Positions 17,098 through 26,687 are shown, counted from the stretch's first letter. The stretch is DNA of 64,000 nt from Sphingomonas sp. AP4-R1 (GCF_013113735.1 NZ_CP053346.1:4044001-4108000), one strand, 5' to 3'. A program made the numbers and translations. The notes: generated from the sequence alone by a model not told the origin.

Positions 17098-17733
17098 TTA
17101 CGAAATATAGTGGGCCGTCGTTTTCGCCGCGATGTCCTCGGCCGTCACATCCGGCGCCAGTTCGATCAGCTTGAACGGGCTGTCATGATCGGGGCGGCTG
17201 AACACGCACAGATCGGTGATGATCATGTCGACCACGTTGGTGCCGGTGAGCGGCAGCGTGCAGGCCGGGATGAACTTGGCGTCGCCGTTCTTGGACGTGT
17301 GCTCCATCACGACGATGATCTTCTTCACGCCGGCGACGAGATCCATCGCGCCGCCCATGCCCTTCACCATCTTGCCGGGGATCATCCAGTTGGCGATGTC
17401 GCCATTCTCGGCCACTTCCATCGCGCCCAGCACGGTGAGGTCGATATGGCCGCCGCGGATCATCGCGAAGCTGTCCGACGAGGAGAAGAAGCTCGACGAA
17501 GGCAGCTCGCTGATCGTCTGCTTGCCGGCGTTGATCAGGTCCGCATCCACCTCGTCATCATAGGGAAACGGCCCGATGCCGAGCATGCCGTTCTCGGACT
17601 GGAGCGTCACCTCCATCCCTTCCGGGATATTGTTCGCCACCAGCGTCGGGATGCCGATGCCGAGGTTCACGTAGAAGCCGTCTTCCAACTCGCGCGCGGC
17701 GCGCGCCGCCATCTGGTTGCGATCCCAAGGCAT
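17098..17733 (-). CDS. scoB: 3-oxoacid CoA-transferase subunit B
   Basis: A 211-residue beta subunit of the class I CoA-transferases. [12 protein letters not shown] is the start of the Rossmann-like core and SENGMLG carries the catalytic glutamate (about E47) that forms the acyl-CoA thioester intermediate; [14 protein letters not shown] and [18 protein letters not shown] follow as in succinyl-CoA:3-ketoacid transferases. Substrates (acetoacetate or 3-oxoadipate with succinyl-CoA) cannot be separated by sequence alone. The ATG shares its A with the TGA of the preceding DUF5076 gene (TGATG). The alpha subunit is encoded two genes upstream, an unusual split. Confidence 0.93.
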   Translation of the reverse strand: MPWDRNQMAARAARELEDGFYVNLGIGIPTLVANNIPEGMEVTLQSENGMLGIGPFPYDDEVDADLINAGKQTISELPSSSFFSSSDSFAMIRGGHIDLTVLGAMEVAENGDIANWMIPGKMVKGMGGAMDLVAGVKKIIVVMEHTSKNGDAKFIPACTLPLTGTNVVDMIITDLCVFSRPDHDSPFKLIELAPDVTAEDIAAKTTAHYIS

Positions 17734-18056
17734 CAGTTGAGGCTCCCGTCCTGAATGGTCGTCACTGTGGTGGTCTGGCCGCGCAGCGCCTCGCTCAGGC
17801 CCTGCGCGATGGCTTCGAGCGCGGCATCTTCCTCGATCGACCAGGTGCCGGCGTAAGCGCGCGCGGCGTGGCGCATCGTGTCGGCCATCAGATAGCCGAA
17901 CATCTTCGGATCCTCGAGCCGGAAGGCGGCGATCCACACGCTCGCCCCGCCCTCGTCATTGACCCAGACGCGCGCGATCTCCGCCGAGTCCGGCCCCAGA
18001 TCCTCGGCATTTTCCAGCGTGATGCGGCCTTCCGGCTCCCAGGTGCTGCTGCTCAT
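17733..18056 (-). CDS. DUF5076-type small protein
   Basis: A 107-residue soluble protein whose middle ([20 protein letters not shown] and [18 protein letters not shown]) matches my memory of the DUF5076 family of alphaproteobacteria; function unknown. The start overlaps the phosphatase stop by 4 nt (ATGA) and its own stop overlaps scoB (TGATG), so it must be translated within the CoA-transferase operon. An accessory role to the transferase or phosphatase is possible but there is no sequence evidence for it. Confidence 0.8.
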   Translation of the reverse strand: MSSSTWEPEGRITLENAEDLGPDSAEIARVWVNDEGGASVWIAAFRLEDPKMFGYLMADTMRHAARAYAGTWSIEEDAALEAIAQGLSEALRGQTTTVTTIQDGSLN

Positions 18057-18946
18057 CGTGCGCTCTCCTCCGGCCCCGGCCAGCGATGATCCGGAAAGAC
18101 CTGCTCCAGCGTGCCCGCATCGCCCGGGCCGTAGGCCGGGTTCGGCATCAGGAACCAGCCCTGCCCCCAGCGCGCCGAGACGGACGGCAGCGCCGCCAGC
18201 GCGCGCCGGGCTGCGGGCGCGAGACCCTTTGCATTGAACAGATCGCTGAAATCGCCGAGTTGGTCCCCGCCCATCGCGATCACGCAGAAGCGGGCGGACA
18301 CGGCGGCGCGGCGCGGATCCTTGCCGCTGGCGGCGCCCGCATCGCGCAGGAACATCGTCTCGCCCTGCGCGGCCGGGCCGAGGCCGGCGGCGGCGAGCGC
18401 CTGCGCGGCCTGCGCGGCGAAGCGGGTCTGGCGATTGCTGATGAAGATCGGCGTCACCCCCGCCGCCCGCAGCGCCGCCAGCGCCTCGACCGAGCCGGGC
18501 ACGGGATCGACGAATGCGGGACTCGCTTCCTCCCATGTATCCCAGCGGGCGGGATCATAAGGCGGATCGCCCCGGCGGGCCGAATCGTAATTGGCACCGC
18601 TGTTGAGAATCGCAGTCTCGTCCATGTCGAGGACGATCGCGGCGGGCTTCGACCCACAGTCGGCCCAGCGCGGCGCCTCCAGCGTGGCGCCGTCCGTCAG
18701 CACCGCGCCCTCGATCGGCTGGCCCTTCCGGCGCGCCTCGACACGATCCAGCACGTAGCGGGTCAGCGCGCCATAGGATTGGCGCGAGATCGCGGCGGCC
18801 TCGGCCGAGCCAAGCCACTGATAGACTTTCGGCACCGACGGCGCGGGAGCGGGTTTCGCCATCACCGGCGCCACCGTCTCCGCAGACATGGTCGCGCAGC
18901 CGCCCAGCGCCATCAGCGCGAGTGCGGCCACAGCGGGCCGAAGCAT
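18053..18946 (-). CDS. HAD-superfamily acid phosphatase, lipoprotein e(P4)-like
   Basis: A 297-residue lipoprotein: signal [16 protein letters not shown] with lipobox LGGC, then a class B/C acid phosphatase HAD domain. VLDMDETAIL (about 107-116) is motif I with the nucleophile DxDxT, PIFISNRQ holds motif II Ser/Asn, and the GDQLGDFSDLF region supplies the motif IV aspartates. Such e(P4) phosphatases dephosphorylate nucleotides such as NMN at the outer membrane. ATG 18946 shares its A with the scoA TGA; a GTG one codon earlier is also possible. The position between the two CoA-transferase subunit genes is odd for a periplasmic enzyme. Confidence 0.88.
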   Translation of the reverse strand: MLRPAVAALALMALGGCATMSAETVAPVMAKPAPAPSVPKVYQWLGSAEAAAISRQSYGALTRYVLDRVEARRKGQPIEGAVLTDGATLEAPRWADCGSKPAAIVLDMDETAILNSGANYDSARRGDPPYDPARWDTWEEASPAFVDPVPGSVEALAALRAAGVTPIFISNRQTRFAAQAAQALAAAGLGPAAQGETMFLRDAGAASGKDPRRAAVSARFCVIAMGGDQLGDFSDLFNAKGLAPAARRALAALPSVSARWGQGWFLMPNPAYGPGDAGTLEQVFPDHRWPGPEESAR

Positions 18947-19656
18947 CACGCCGCCTCGCGCGGACGCGTGGTGCGGAACTCGATCTTCTTGTCGTAGGGC
19001 GCGCCGACGACAAGACGCTTCACATAGATGCCGGGCACGTGGATCGCATCGGGGTCGAGGCTGCCGACCGGCACGATCTCCTCCACCTCGGCGACCGTCA
19101 TCTTCGAGGCGGTGGCCATCGGCTGGTTGAAGTTGCGCGCGGTCTTGCGGAAGATCAGATTGCCGCTCTCGTCCGCCTTCCAGCCCTTGATGATCGAGAG
19201 GTCGGCGACGATGCCGCGCTCCAGCACATAGGTCTGGCCGTCAAACTCCTTCAGTTCCTTGCCGTCCGCCACGATCGTGCCGACACCGGTCTTGGTATAG
19301 AAACCGGGAATGCCCGCGCCGCCCGCGCGGCAGCGCTCGGCCAAGGTGCCCTGGGGGCAGAATTCCACCTCCAGCTCGCCCGCCAGATATTGCCGCTCGA
19401 ATTCCTTGTTCTCGCCCACATAGGACGAGATCATCTTCTTGATCTGACGCGTGCGCAGCAGCTTGCCGAGGCCGACGCCGTCGATGCCGGCATTGTTCGA
19501 TACGACCGTCAGACCCGTCACGCCCGACGCCTCGATCGCATCGATCAGGCGCTCCGGCAGGCCGCACAGGCCGAAGCCTCCCGAGCAGATCGTCATCCCG
19601 TCCCGCAACAGCCCCGCCAGCGCCGTGGTCGCATCGGAATAGATCTTGTTCGCCAT
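18946..19656 (-). CDS. scoA: 3-oxoacid CoA-transferase subunit A
   Basis: A 236-residue alpha subunit of a class I CoA-transferase: [20 protein letters not shown] is the CoA-binding glycine-rich loop, [18 protein letters not shown] and [23 protein letters not shown] are typical of ScoA, and [16 protein letters not shown] follows. It would pair with the subunit encoded at 17098-17733 to activate acetoacetate or a related oxoacid with succinyl-CoA. It heads the four-gene overlapping cluster scoA, phosphatase, DUF5076, scoB. The 160 nt upstream of 19656 hold divergent promoters shared with the DUF1993 gene. Confidence 0.94.
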   Translation of the reverse strand: MANKIYSDATTALAGLLRDGMTICSGGFGLCGLPERLIDAIEASGVTGLTVVSNNAGIDGVGLGKLLRTRQIKKMISSYVGENKEFERQYLAGELEVEFCPQGTLAERCRAGGAGIPGFYTKTGVGTIVADGKELKEFDGQTYVLERGIVADLSIIKGWKADESGNLIFRKTARNFNQPMATASKMTVAEVEEIVPVGSLDPDAIHVPGIYVKRLVVGAPYDKKIEFRTTRPREAA

Positions 19657-19815
19657 GCCCGGTCATCCCTCACGCATCGTCGATTTCTTGGCGGATTAGG
19701 AGCGCCCGGCAGGCCCGTCAACGCGCCACCGAACCGTCATATCGCCGTCACGCCCTCGCCTGCTATGAGCGCGCCGGCGGCCGGAGTCGGCAGAGCTTCC
19801 GAGGGAAAGAAGAGC

Positions 19816-20322
19816 ATGACGATTTCCATGTATCAGGTGTCGGTTCCGATGTTCGTGCGCGCGTTCAACGCGCTCTCCGCCGTCATCGAGAAAGGCGAGG
19901 CGCATGCAGCCGCCACGGGACTGGACCCGGCCGACATCTTCGCCGTGCGCCTCGCGCCGGACATGCTGCCCTTCCCCAAGCAGATCCAGATCGCGAGCGA
20001 CATGGCCAAGGGCGGCGTCGCCCGCCTCGCCGGGCTGACCCCGCCGAGCTGGGCCGATGACGAGGCCGATCTGCCCGCGCTGCGCGCGCGCCTCGCCAAG
20101 ACCGTCGCCTATCTGGAAAGCATCCCCGCCGATCAGGTGGACGGCAGCGAGGAGAAGGACATCACGCTGAAGGCCGGCCAGAACGAATATCACTTCAAGG
20201 GGCAGGCCTATCTGCTCCACTTCGTGATCCCCAACGTCTTCTTCCACCTGACGACCGCCTATGGCCTGCTGCGCCAGAAGGGCGTCGAGATCGGCAAGCG
20301 GGACTTTCTCGGCGGGATCTGA
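19816..20322 (+). CDS. DUF1993 family protein
   Basis: A 168-residue helical protein starting MTISMYQVSVPMFVRAFNAL, matching the DUF1993 family (a DinB/YfiT-like four-helix bundle). PFPKQIQIASDMAKGGVARLAG and YHFKGQAYLLHFVIPNVFFHLTT-like helices are characteristic; a histidine in the last helix and others could bind metal, as in DinB. No function is established. ATG 19816 is preceded by AGGGAAAGAAG. Its stop is 5 nt before the GTG of murI, so the two are probably co-transcribed. The long open frame upstream is a shadow of scoA. Confidence 0.85.
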   Translation: MTISMYQVSVPMFVRAFNALSAVIEKGEAHAAATGLDPADIFAVRLAPDMLPFPKQIQIASDMAKGGVARLAGLTPPSWADDEADLPALRARLAKTVAYLESIPADQVDGSEEKDITLKAGQNEYHFKGQAYLLHFVIPNVFFHLTTAYGLLRQKGVEIGKRDFLGGI

Positions 20323-20327
20323 CGAAA

Positions 20328-21140
20328 GTGGCGGATCTGCCCCCCGAAGATGCGCGCCCGCTGCTGCTGTTCGATTCCGGCATCGGCGGGCTTTCGGTGC
20401 TGCGCGCGGTGCGTGCGGCCTTGCCCAACGCACCGATCGTCTATGTCGCCGACAATGGCGGCTTTCCTTATGGCACGAAGAGCGAGGCGGAGATTGCGGC
20501 GCGCGTCCCGGCCTTGCTCGGGCGGCTGGCGGAGCGGTATCGTCCGCGCCTGATCTGCATCGCCTGCAACACCGCCTCGACGATCGCGCTGGCGGGCGTG
20601 CGCGCCGCGCTCGATCTGCCGGTGGTGGGCACGGTGCCCGCGATCAAGCCCGCCGCCGAAGTCTCGAAGACGCGCGCCATCGGCGTGCTGGGCACCGACG
20701 CCACTGTCCGCCAGCCTTATGTGGACGATCTGTCCGCGCGCTTCGCGGGCGATTGCCTCGTGCTGCGCCACGGTTCGGCGCGACTGGTGGAACTGGCCGA
20801 GGCGGCCTTGCGCGGCCTGCCGACTCCCGACGCCGATTATCGCACCGCGCTGGACGGGCTGCTGGAGCAGGACGGCGGCGACCGTGTCGATGTGATCGCG
20901 CTGGCCTGCACGCATTTTCCGCTGGTGGCCGATCGCCTCGCCGCCGTGGCGCCGCGCCCGATCACCTTCGTGGACGGCGCCGGAGGGATCGCCCGGCGGA
21001 TCGCGTTCCTCACCGGGGATCAGAGCTGGCCCGCCGCCCCCGCCCCCGGCCTCGCCGTCTTCACCGCGCCGCTGGACGTGCCGGACGGGCTGCGCCGCTC
21101 GCTGGCCGGCTTCGGGCTGGAGACAATTGAAGCGCTTTGA
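20328..21140 (+). CDS. murI: Glutamate racemase
   Basis: A 270-residue cofactor-independent racemase producing D-glutamate for peptidoglycan. [13 protein letters not shown] holds the D16-S17 pair, [13 protein letters not shown] the substrate loop, and the two catalytic cysteines are C80 in CIACNTAST and C194 in ALACTHFPL. Start is GTG at 20328, 5 nt after the DUF1993 stop; there is no in-frame ATG before the conserved core. The gene ends 83 nt before the likely start of hemA. Confidence 0.95.
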   Translation: MADLPPEDARPLLLFDSGIGGLSVLRAVRAALPNAPIVYVADNGGFPYGTKSEAEIAARVPALLGRLAERYRPRLICIACNTASTIALAGVRAALDLPVVGTVPAIKPAAEVSKTRAIGVLGTDATVRQPYVDDLSARFAGDCLVLRHGSARLVELAEAALRGLPTPDADYRTALDGLLEQDGGDRVDVIALACTHFPLVADRLAAVAPRPITFVDGAGGIARRIAFLTGDQSWPAAPAPGLAVFTAPLDVPDGLRRSLAGFGLETIEAL

Positions 21141-21223
21141 TCGATCTCAATGATCGCTCCTTTTGTGTGGAAACGGAAAAGCCGCAGCGTTATGAACGGC
21201 CGTCCGTCGAAGAGGCCCTTACG

Positions 21224-22438
21224 TTGGATTATCAGCGCGTTTTCACCCAGGCGATCGATCGTTTGCACGCGGAAGGCCGTTACCGCGTCTTCATCGACAT
21301 TTTACGCAACAAGGGCATGTTCCCGAATGCGCGCTGTTTTGCGGGACATAATGGCCCGAAGCCGATCACGGTCTGGTGTTCGAACGACTATCTCGCGATG
21401 GGCCAGCACCCGAACGTGATCGCCGCGATGGAAGAGGCGCTGCACGATGTCGGCGCCGGATCCGGCGGCACGCGCAACATCGGCGGCAACACGCATTATC
21501 ATATCGATCTGGAAGCCGAGCTGGCCGATCTGCATGGCAAGGAAGGCGCCTTGCTGTTCACGAGCGGCTATGTGTCGAACGAAGCGACGCTCTCCACGCT
21601 CGCCAAGGTGCTGCCGGGCTGCATCATCTTTTCGGATGAGTTGAACCACGCCTCGATGATCGCGGGCATCCGCAATGCGGGCTGCGAGAAGCGCGTCTTC
21701 CGCCACAACGATCTGGAGCATCTGGAAGAACTGCTCGCCGCCGAAGCGCCCGACGTGCCGAAGCTGATCGCATTCGAAAGCGTCTATTCGATGGACGGCG
21801 ACATCGCGCCGATCCACGAAATCTGCGACCTCGCCGACAAATATAACGCGCTGACCTATCTGGACGAGGTCCATGCCGTGGGCATGTACGGCCCGCGCGG
21901 CGGCGGCATCTCCGATCGCGACGATGCGGCGCGGCGGCTGACGATCATCGAAGGCACGCTCGGCAAGGCCTTCGGCGTGATGGGCGGCTATATCGCGGCC
22001 GATCAGATGATCATCGACGTGATCCGCAGCTACGCGCCCGGTTTCATCTTCACGACCAGCCTGTCGCCCGTGTTGGTGGCTGGCGCGCTCGCCAGCGTGC
22101 GCCACCTGAAGGCGAGTTCGGTCGAGCGCGATGGCCAGCAGGCAGCCGCTGCGCGGCTGAAGGCGATGATGGCGGACGCCGGCCTGCCGGTGATGCCGTC
22201 GACCACGCATATCGTGCCGCTGATGGTGGGCGATCCGGTCCGCGCCAAGCGGATCAGCGATATCCTGCTCGCCGAATATGGCGTCTATGTGCAGCCGATC
22301 AATTACCCGACCGTCCCGCGCGGAACCGAGCGCCTGCGCTTCACCCCCGGCCCCGCGCACAGCGAGGAGATGATGGGCGAACTGGTCTCGGCTTTGGTCG
22401 AGATCTGGGACCGGCTGGAACTGCGGCTCGCGGCCTGA
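21224..22438 (+). CDS. hemA: 5-aminolevulinate synthase
   Basis: A 404-residue PLP enzyme condensing glycine and succinyl-CoA to 5-aminolevulinate, the first step of tetrapyrrole synthesis in alphaproteobacteria. [40 protein letters not shown] and the Schiff-base lysine in [16 protein letters not shown] are diagnostic. With TTG 21224 as start the lysine is K248, the number known for the Rhodobacter capsulatus enzyme, and AGAGG lies about 9 nt upstream. An in-frame TTG at 21137, overlapping the murI stop, would add 29 residues of unconserved sequence. Confidence 0.95.
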   Translation: MDYQRVFTQAIDRLHAEGRYRVFIDILRNKGMFPNARCFAGHNGPKPITVWCSNDYLAMGQHPNVIAAMEEALHDVGAGSGGTRNIGGNTHYHIDLEAELADLHGKEGALLFTSGYVSNEATLSTLAKVLPGCIIFSDELNHASMIAGIRNAGCEKRVFRHNDLEHLEELLAAEAPDVPKLIAFESVYSMDGDIAPIHEICDLADKYNALTYLDEVHAVGMYGPRGGGISDRDDAARRLTIIEGTLGKAFGVMGGYIAADQMIIDVIRSYAPGFIFTTSLSPVLVAGALASVRHLKASSVERDGQQAAAARLKAMMADAGLPVMPSTTHIVPLMVGDPVRAKRISDILLAEYGVYVQPINYPTVPRGTERLRFTPGPAHSEEMMGELVSALVEIWDRLELRLAA

Positions 22439-22602
22439 GGCCGCCGATAGAGGCCCGGCTGCGATGAATCGCCGGGCTGGTCCGCTGCGGGCGCGATCGA
22501 TCTGACAGTCTGCCCGTCGAAGGGCCAGCCCTGCACGTCATGCGATGGATCCTGCGCGCATCGTGACGACATATTTGGGTGGAAAGCGACCTTAGATCCG
22601 GT

Positions 22603-22691
22603 CGTCATCCCGGCCTTGAGCCGGGATCCCGCTTCTTGTTTTTCGGAGCATGACAGAGAGAGCGGGACCCCGGCTCAAGGCCGGGGTGAGG
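22603..22691. repeat. Palindromic repeat, family B, intergenic copy
   Basis: CGTCATCCCGGCCTTGAGCC... at the left and an inverted GGCTCAAGGCCGGGGTGAGG at the right, with GGATCCCGCTTCTT / AGCGGGACCCC as inner pair. It lies downstream of hemA. The copy inside glyS (56379-56463) shares both arms and the GCTTCTT step, which shows the two belong to one family. Confidence 0.8.
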
Positions 22692-22737
22692 AGGATATGT
22701 ACATGTCCGCAACGGATGGATAAGCGACAGTCGGCTT

Positions 22738-23157
22738 TCAAAAGAGTTTCATCTCAAGGGCGTATTCCGCCAGCCGATGCTCAATGCCCTCTTGGTTTAA
22801 GAGCTCCGATAAACCATCGATGCCTTGCTCATGCGTCCAAAGAGAAAAGATTTTATGGGATGAATATTCTTCCGTAAAATGACGCGGAAGAATGATGTGC
22901 GCCAAGTCATTATATGGAAATGGCTGACCCCACGTTCCCCCATCCTCAATAGAATTCTCGCCCAACTCCGATATATGAGAAAGCTGACCAGTCCAATATC
23001 CGGCGTCTCGTCCAAGACGGCTAAAAGTAGTCCAGGCACACCACGATCGACGTATGGGCTTCGGGCTTCGTTCTCCACTCCATTGCCCCAACTCCGTTCG
23101 GAGTGGCTGTGAGAGATGGAAAGTGGAAAGCTCCAGAAATCGCCGCAGAACGGACAT
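22738..23157 (-). CDS. Hypothetical protein in an AT-rich patch (uncertain)
   Basis: An open frame of 139 codons. The C-terminal 85 residues look protein-like (GGTWGQPFPYNDLAHIILPR, then SELLNQEGIEHRLAEYALEMKLF), with an alternation typical of a small alpha/beta domain; the N-terminal 50 residues do not. A second open frame of 158 codons overlaps on the same strand (22797-23273), so a frameshift or a decayed gene is possible. Local G+C is about 40-45%, far below the neighbours, which suggests recent acquisition. I do not recognise the family. Confidence 0.4.
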   Translation of the reverse strand: MSVLRRFLELSTFHLSQPLRTELGQWSGERSPKPIRRSWCAWTTFSRLGRDAGYWTGQLSHISELGENSIEDGGTWGQPFPYNDLAHIILPRHFTEEYSSHKIFSLWTHEQGIDGLSELLNQEGIEHRLAEYALEMKLF

Positions 23158-23370
23158 GCTTCACCTTGCAGAACGATTGAACAGCGTCGCGACATTATCA
23201 ATTCTTGTTGCTCACGACAGCGCTCTGCCGTGTCCGCAAATGGCACTGAGGCAGCCGTTCCATCACCCGTCATCCCGGCGGGGGACCCATACCTGTTTCG
23301 TCCGGAGCAGCATTTGCCGGGATTAAGATAGTGCCGGCCTCCGCCGCGTGGCGAAAGCCGATGCGGGCCG

Positions 23371-24207
23371 TCAGTTCGCCCGCGACACCTCTCGCTCGGC
23401 CATCGCCCGCGAGCCGCGCTCCGGCATCCGCTTCGCCAGCAGCCCTTCGGCGATGCCTTTCGACCTCGGATTGTCCACGTCGATCGCGTGGGATCCGTCG
23501 GGCAGCACCACCGCGCGCATATCGATGCGGAAGCGGCGCGAGAGGCGCCTGGCCGCGCCCGGCAGCGACAGGCGGCCGAAGCGGAGCAGCAGCAGCGTGA
23601 ACAGGCCGAAGGCGGTGATCAGCCGCATCGGATTGCGGCGGAACTGGCCGCCGGTGCGGAAGCTTTCCACCAGCCGCATCGCCGCCGGGCCCTGCAGCGC
23701 ATAAAGATTGCAGTTGGAATAGCTGTCGTCGGCGAAATGATAGAAGTTGCGCTGGCCCTCGGGGTGCGCGGCGAGGACGGAGGCGCGCGTCGCCAGCGCC
23801 ACCGCGCCATCGGCGCCCTCCCCGATCGCGGCGAGCATCCGCCGCACCGCGCCGGGCGTGAGCAGCACATTGTCCGCCGTGGTGATGATCAGCGGGCCGG
23901 TCACGTCGGCGGACGCCTGATAGACGCTGTCGGCCAGATTGTCGGCCGAAGGGATCAGGCGCACGGGCACGGCCAAACCCGCCAGCCCGGCCATCACCGC
24001 CTCATGCACCTCGGGCTCGACCGAGATGCGAACTTCCGTCAGCCCCGGCAGCGACACCAAGGCCGCCACGACATGACGGATTAGCGACGCTCCCAGCAGG
24101 GGCACGAGGCATTTGTGCGTGACGCCCTCCTCGGCCGCCAGCGGATCGACGCGGCCCGCACGCTGGGCCGCCAAGATGATGACGGTGAAGGCGTCGTCAG
24201 GCCGCAA
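23371..24207 (-). CDS. MobA-like nucleotidyltransferase family protein
   Basis: A 278-residue protein with an NTP-transferase Rossmann fold: TVIILAAQRAG at the N-terminus replaces the usual LAAGxGxR loop, HKCLVPLLGASLIRHVVAAL holds the lysine and the sugar-1-phosphate strand, and ITTADNVLLTPGAV the metal-binding aspartate. A C-terminal segment of about 80 residues (LFTLLLLRFGRLSLPGAARRLS) is hydrophobic then basic and may associate with the membrane. The TTG start at 24207 overlaps the upstream ATP-grasp gene by 11 nt. It probably activates an alcohol or sugar phosphate for the glycan cluster; the substrate is unknown. Confidence 0.82.
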   Translation of the reverse strand: MRPDDAFTVIILAAQRAGRVDPLAAEEGVTHKCLVPLLGASLIRHVVAALVSLPGLTEVRISVEPEVHEAVMAGLAGLAVPVRLIPSADNLADSVYQASADVTGPLIITTADNVLLTPGAVRRMLAAIGEGADGAVALATRASVLAAHPEGQRNFYHFADDSYSNCNLYALQGPAAMRLVESFRTGGQFRRNPMRLITAFGLFTLLLLRFGRLSLPGAARRLSRRFRIDMRAVVLPDGSHAIDVDNPRSKGIAEGLLAKRMPERGSRAMAEREVSRAN

Positions 24208-25216
24208 GATCCACCTCGGCCATCGCCAGCCCGTGCCGCTCGATCGCCTCGGCCAGGATCGTCTCGATCAGCTGATCGTGGCTCCAGCCGATCTGGCGCG
24301 CGGCCATCGAGATCGTCTTGCGCGACCACAGGTTGCAGTTGAGGTTCACCTCGAGGAACATCACGTCGCCGGTCGTCACGTCGATGCGATATTCGAACCG
24401 CCCATAATCGAACGGCAGATATTCGGGCGCCAGCTTGGCCGTTGCCGCTTCCACCTCGGCCAGGATCTCCACATCCTGCAGCGGCCGGATCTCATAGGCC
24501 TGATCGGCGGTCAGGTTGCGCTTCTCATTATAGGTGCGCAGCGTGGCGGGATCGCATTGCTCCACGATCTGCGTGGGCAGCATCACGGGCTTCCCATCGA
24601 CCGTGATGACGGAAACCTCCACGTCATGGCCGACGATGAAGGGCTCGACGATCGCGTCATGCCCTTCGGCATGGAGCTTCTGGATCGCCTCGCGCAGTTC
24701 GCCCCGGCTCCGCACCGCGCTCACGCCCCAGGAAGCGGACGAGGCGTTGGGCTTCACCACCCAGTGCGAGGCCGCGGGGCGACGATCGAGATCGATCGGC
24801 GCGCCCCGGCGGTAAATCGCCCACGGCGCGGTGCGCAGCCCGCGCGCGACGGCGGCCATCTTGGTCAGATGCTTGTCGTCGGAGAGGCCGCGCAGGATCG
24901 GGCTCGCGCCCAGATAGGGCAAACCGTGCCGCTCGCAGAGCAACGGCACCAGCATCTCCGAATTGAGGAAGCCACCGCGATTGAGCAGCGGAAACACGAA
25001 GTCGACATCGGGCCGCTCGAACAACGCCTCGTAGCGATCCGCGATCGTGAGATGGAGCCCCAGGCGCTCCAGCGTGGCGCGCATCTCCTGATGATAGACG
25101 GCGTGGGTGCCGTCTTCCGGATGGGCGCCCTGCTCCCATGCGGCATGCTTCGCGATCAGCATGATGCGGAGTGCCGAGCGGGTGGCATCGGACAGGTGCT
25201 TGGGGCGGATATACAT
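24197..25216 (-). CDS. ATP-grasp ligase, D-Ala-D-Ala ligase-like
   Basis: A 339-residue ATP-grasp enzyme. PLLNRGGFLNSEMLVPLLCE and LPYLGASPILRGLSDDKHLTKMAA match the N-terminal and central lobes of D-alanine-D-alanine ligases, WVVKPNASSASWGVSAV is the ATP-binding strand-loop, IVEPFIVGHDVEVSVI the grasp, and LEVNLNCNLWSRKT the metal-binding C-terminal motif (normally EINxxPG). It should form an amide bond between a carboxyl and an amine using ATP. No other peptidoglycan gene is adjacent; with the nucleotidyltransferase and second ATP-grasp protein it fits a dedicated conjugate pathway. ATG 25216 was preferred over the open frame extending to 25243. Confidence 0.85.
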   Translation of the reverse strand: MYIRPKHLSDATRSALRIMLIAKHAAWEQGAHPEDGTHAVYHQEMRATLERLGLHLTIADRYEALFERPDVDFVFPLLNRGGFLNSEMLVPLLCERHGLPYLGASPILRGLSDDKHLTKMAAVARGLRTAPWAIYRRGAPIDLDRRPAASHWVVKPNASSASWGVSAVRSRGELREAIQKLHAEGHDAIVEPFIVGHDVEVSVITVDGKPVMLPTQIVEQCDPATLRTYNEKRNLTADQAYEIRPLQDVEILAEVEAATAKLAPEYLPFDYGRFEYRIDVTTGDVMFLEVNLNCNLWSRKTISMAARQIGWSHDQLIETILAEAIERHGLAMAEVDLAA

Positions 25217-25324
25217 CCCGTTTCGCCTACAAAGACCCTCCACTGCGAGGGCAGAAGGGCGATGCTATCCCCCTCGCGCGACGGATTGCAGTCCTTGGCA
25301 CGACAGGCCCATTTCAGCTCGATG

Positions 25325-26500
25325 TCAGTTTGGAGTCCGGGATCCGGCCCTGAGCAGTAATTGGTGCGCGAGCAGTTCGCCGTAGCGCCCGCTCCCCAGC
25401 CCCTGCCGGCTCGCCCGCTGGGGCATCAACACGCCGGGCTTGGCATTGCCCTCGATCAGGATCGGCCCCTGCCCGCAGATGCCGACGTCCCAGCCGATCA
25501 GCGCATAATCGGAAAATGCGGTGGAATGTGCTTCGATCACGAGCTGCTTCGCCTCCTGCCACCAGGGAAGCAGCCGCCCCTCGATCGGGCCATCCGTCAC
25601 CGGGTGGCGGGCATGATCGGCGCCGCCATAGCCCTTGCAGGCCAGCCCCAGCACGCCGCTCGCCAGCCCGATCGGCGCGAGCAGGCCACCCGCCTTCATA
25701 TTGTCCACCTGTGCTGCGGGATCCGAAGCGAGCCGCAGCACGGCGCTGACGGGTTCGGGCACGCCGTTCTCGTTGAGGATCGTGGTGATGCGCGCCGTGC
25801 TGAGCGCGCCCAGCGAAAGATCGCGCACGGCCGGATGCGTGGCGAGCCGCTCCTGCACGATCCAGCTACCGGATCGCCCGGCGAACACCTGCTTCAGCCA
25901 CGCGTCCAGCCCGCCAGGCTCGGGCCGATCGAGGAAGGCGACCCCGCGCCCGCCTTCCCCGCGCGCGGGCTTGATCAGCAGATCCTGGCCCGCCGCCGGC
26001 GCGCGCCGCACCGCCCAGCCGCCGGCATTGCCGACCGCGATCACCGCCGGATGCGGCAGGCCGACCCGCTCGCACCGTTCATAGAACAGCACCTTGTCCG
26101 CCAGCGCGCAGTCGCGCGTCCAGCCGAGCGGATTGATCACTTTGTTGAGCGCGGCATCCTCGAACCGGCGGATATAGCCATCGAGCGCATCGGCCTGCTC
26201 GATCCGGAACAGCGCGAGATCGTTGGGATCGGCGAAGCGCGCGCGCGCCGTCGCGATCGCCTGCGCCTGCCATTCGCGCGAAAGGCCGAAGCGCCGCCGC
26301 ACCGCCTTCGCGCGAAACGGGACCCAGGCGTGGAAGCCGAGGCCGACCGCCGCATCCAGCGCGGTGCGAAGCGGCCCGCGCGCCTTCGCCCGGCGCGCAT
26401 AATGATCGGCGAGAAAGCCGCCCGAAACAGGCCGGATCACGCCCGGAAAGAGCGCGTACCATTTCTTGGCATGGTAGAGGATCTCGGTCGCGTCGGGCAT
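25325..26500 (-). CDS. Sugar-transfer-associated ATP-grasp protein
   Basis: A 391-residue protein of the type Pfam calls ATPgrasp_ST. A helical N-terminal region of about 130 residues precedes LNKVINPLGWTRDCALADKVLFYERCERVGLPHP; then DLLIKPARGEGGRGVAFL is the ATP-binding loop and WDVGICGQGPILIEGNAKPG the metal-binding strand pair with NAKPG at the end. These proteins occur in polysaccharide and sugar-conjugate clusters and probably ligate an amine to a sugar acid or similar; the reaction is not known. Between it and the next ATP-grasp gene lie 108 nt. Confidence 0.85.
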   Translation of the reverse strand: MPDATEILYHAKKWYALFPGVIRPVSGGFLADHYARRAKARGPLRTALDAAVGLGFHAWVPFRAKAVRRRFGLSREWQAQAIATARARFADPNDLALFRIEQADALDGYIRRFEDAALNKVINPLGWTRDCALADKVLFYERCERVGLPHPAVIAVGNAGGWAVRRAPAAGQDLLIKPARGEGGRGVAFLDRPEPGGLDAWLKQVFAGRSGSWIVQERLATHPAVRDLSLGALSTARITTILNENGVPEPVSAVLRLASDPAAQVDNMKAGGLLAPIGLASGVLGLACKGYGGADHARHPVTDGPIEGRLLPWWQEAKQLVIEAHSTAFSDYALIGWDVGICGQGPILIEGNAKPGVLMPQRASRQGLGSGRYGELLAHQLLLRAGSRTPN

Positions 26501-26565
26501 GGGCCCGATGCTAGCTTCACCCTGTTACCGCTTCGGGACGTGCGCTCGGCCCGATCGCTCAGGCC

Positions 26566-26687
26566 CCGTCACCCCGGACTTGTTCCGGGGTCCACCGGTC
26601 GGCAGGACCAGCGGTCGAGGTGCGCGCGGACGTGTTGATGCCGGAACAAGCCTGTCCTGAGCCTGTCGAGGGATCCGGCATGACGGT
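26566..26687. repeat. Composite palindromic repeat (families B and C)
   Basis: Outer ends CCGTCACCCCGGACTTGTTCC and the inverted GGCATGACGG are family B-like; GGAACAAG pairs across the loop. The right arm contains CCTGTCCTGAGCCTGTCGAG, the signature of family C, inserted between GGAACAAG and GGATCCGGCATGACGG. It therefore looks like one repeat that was hit by another. It lies downstream of the ATP-grasp gene start and upstream region of the GH130-like stop. Confidence 0.65.

Noticed and set aside
24197..25216. A second peptidoglycan D-Ala-D-Ala ligase (ddl)
   Set aside because: Its metal-binding motif departs from Ddl and it sits in a glycan cluster rather than the division/cell wall cluster.
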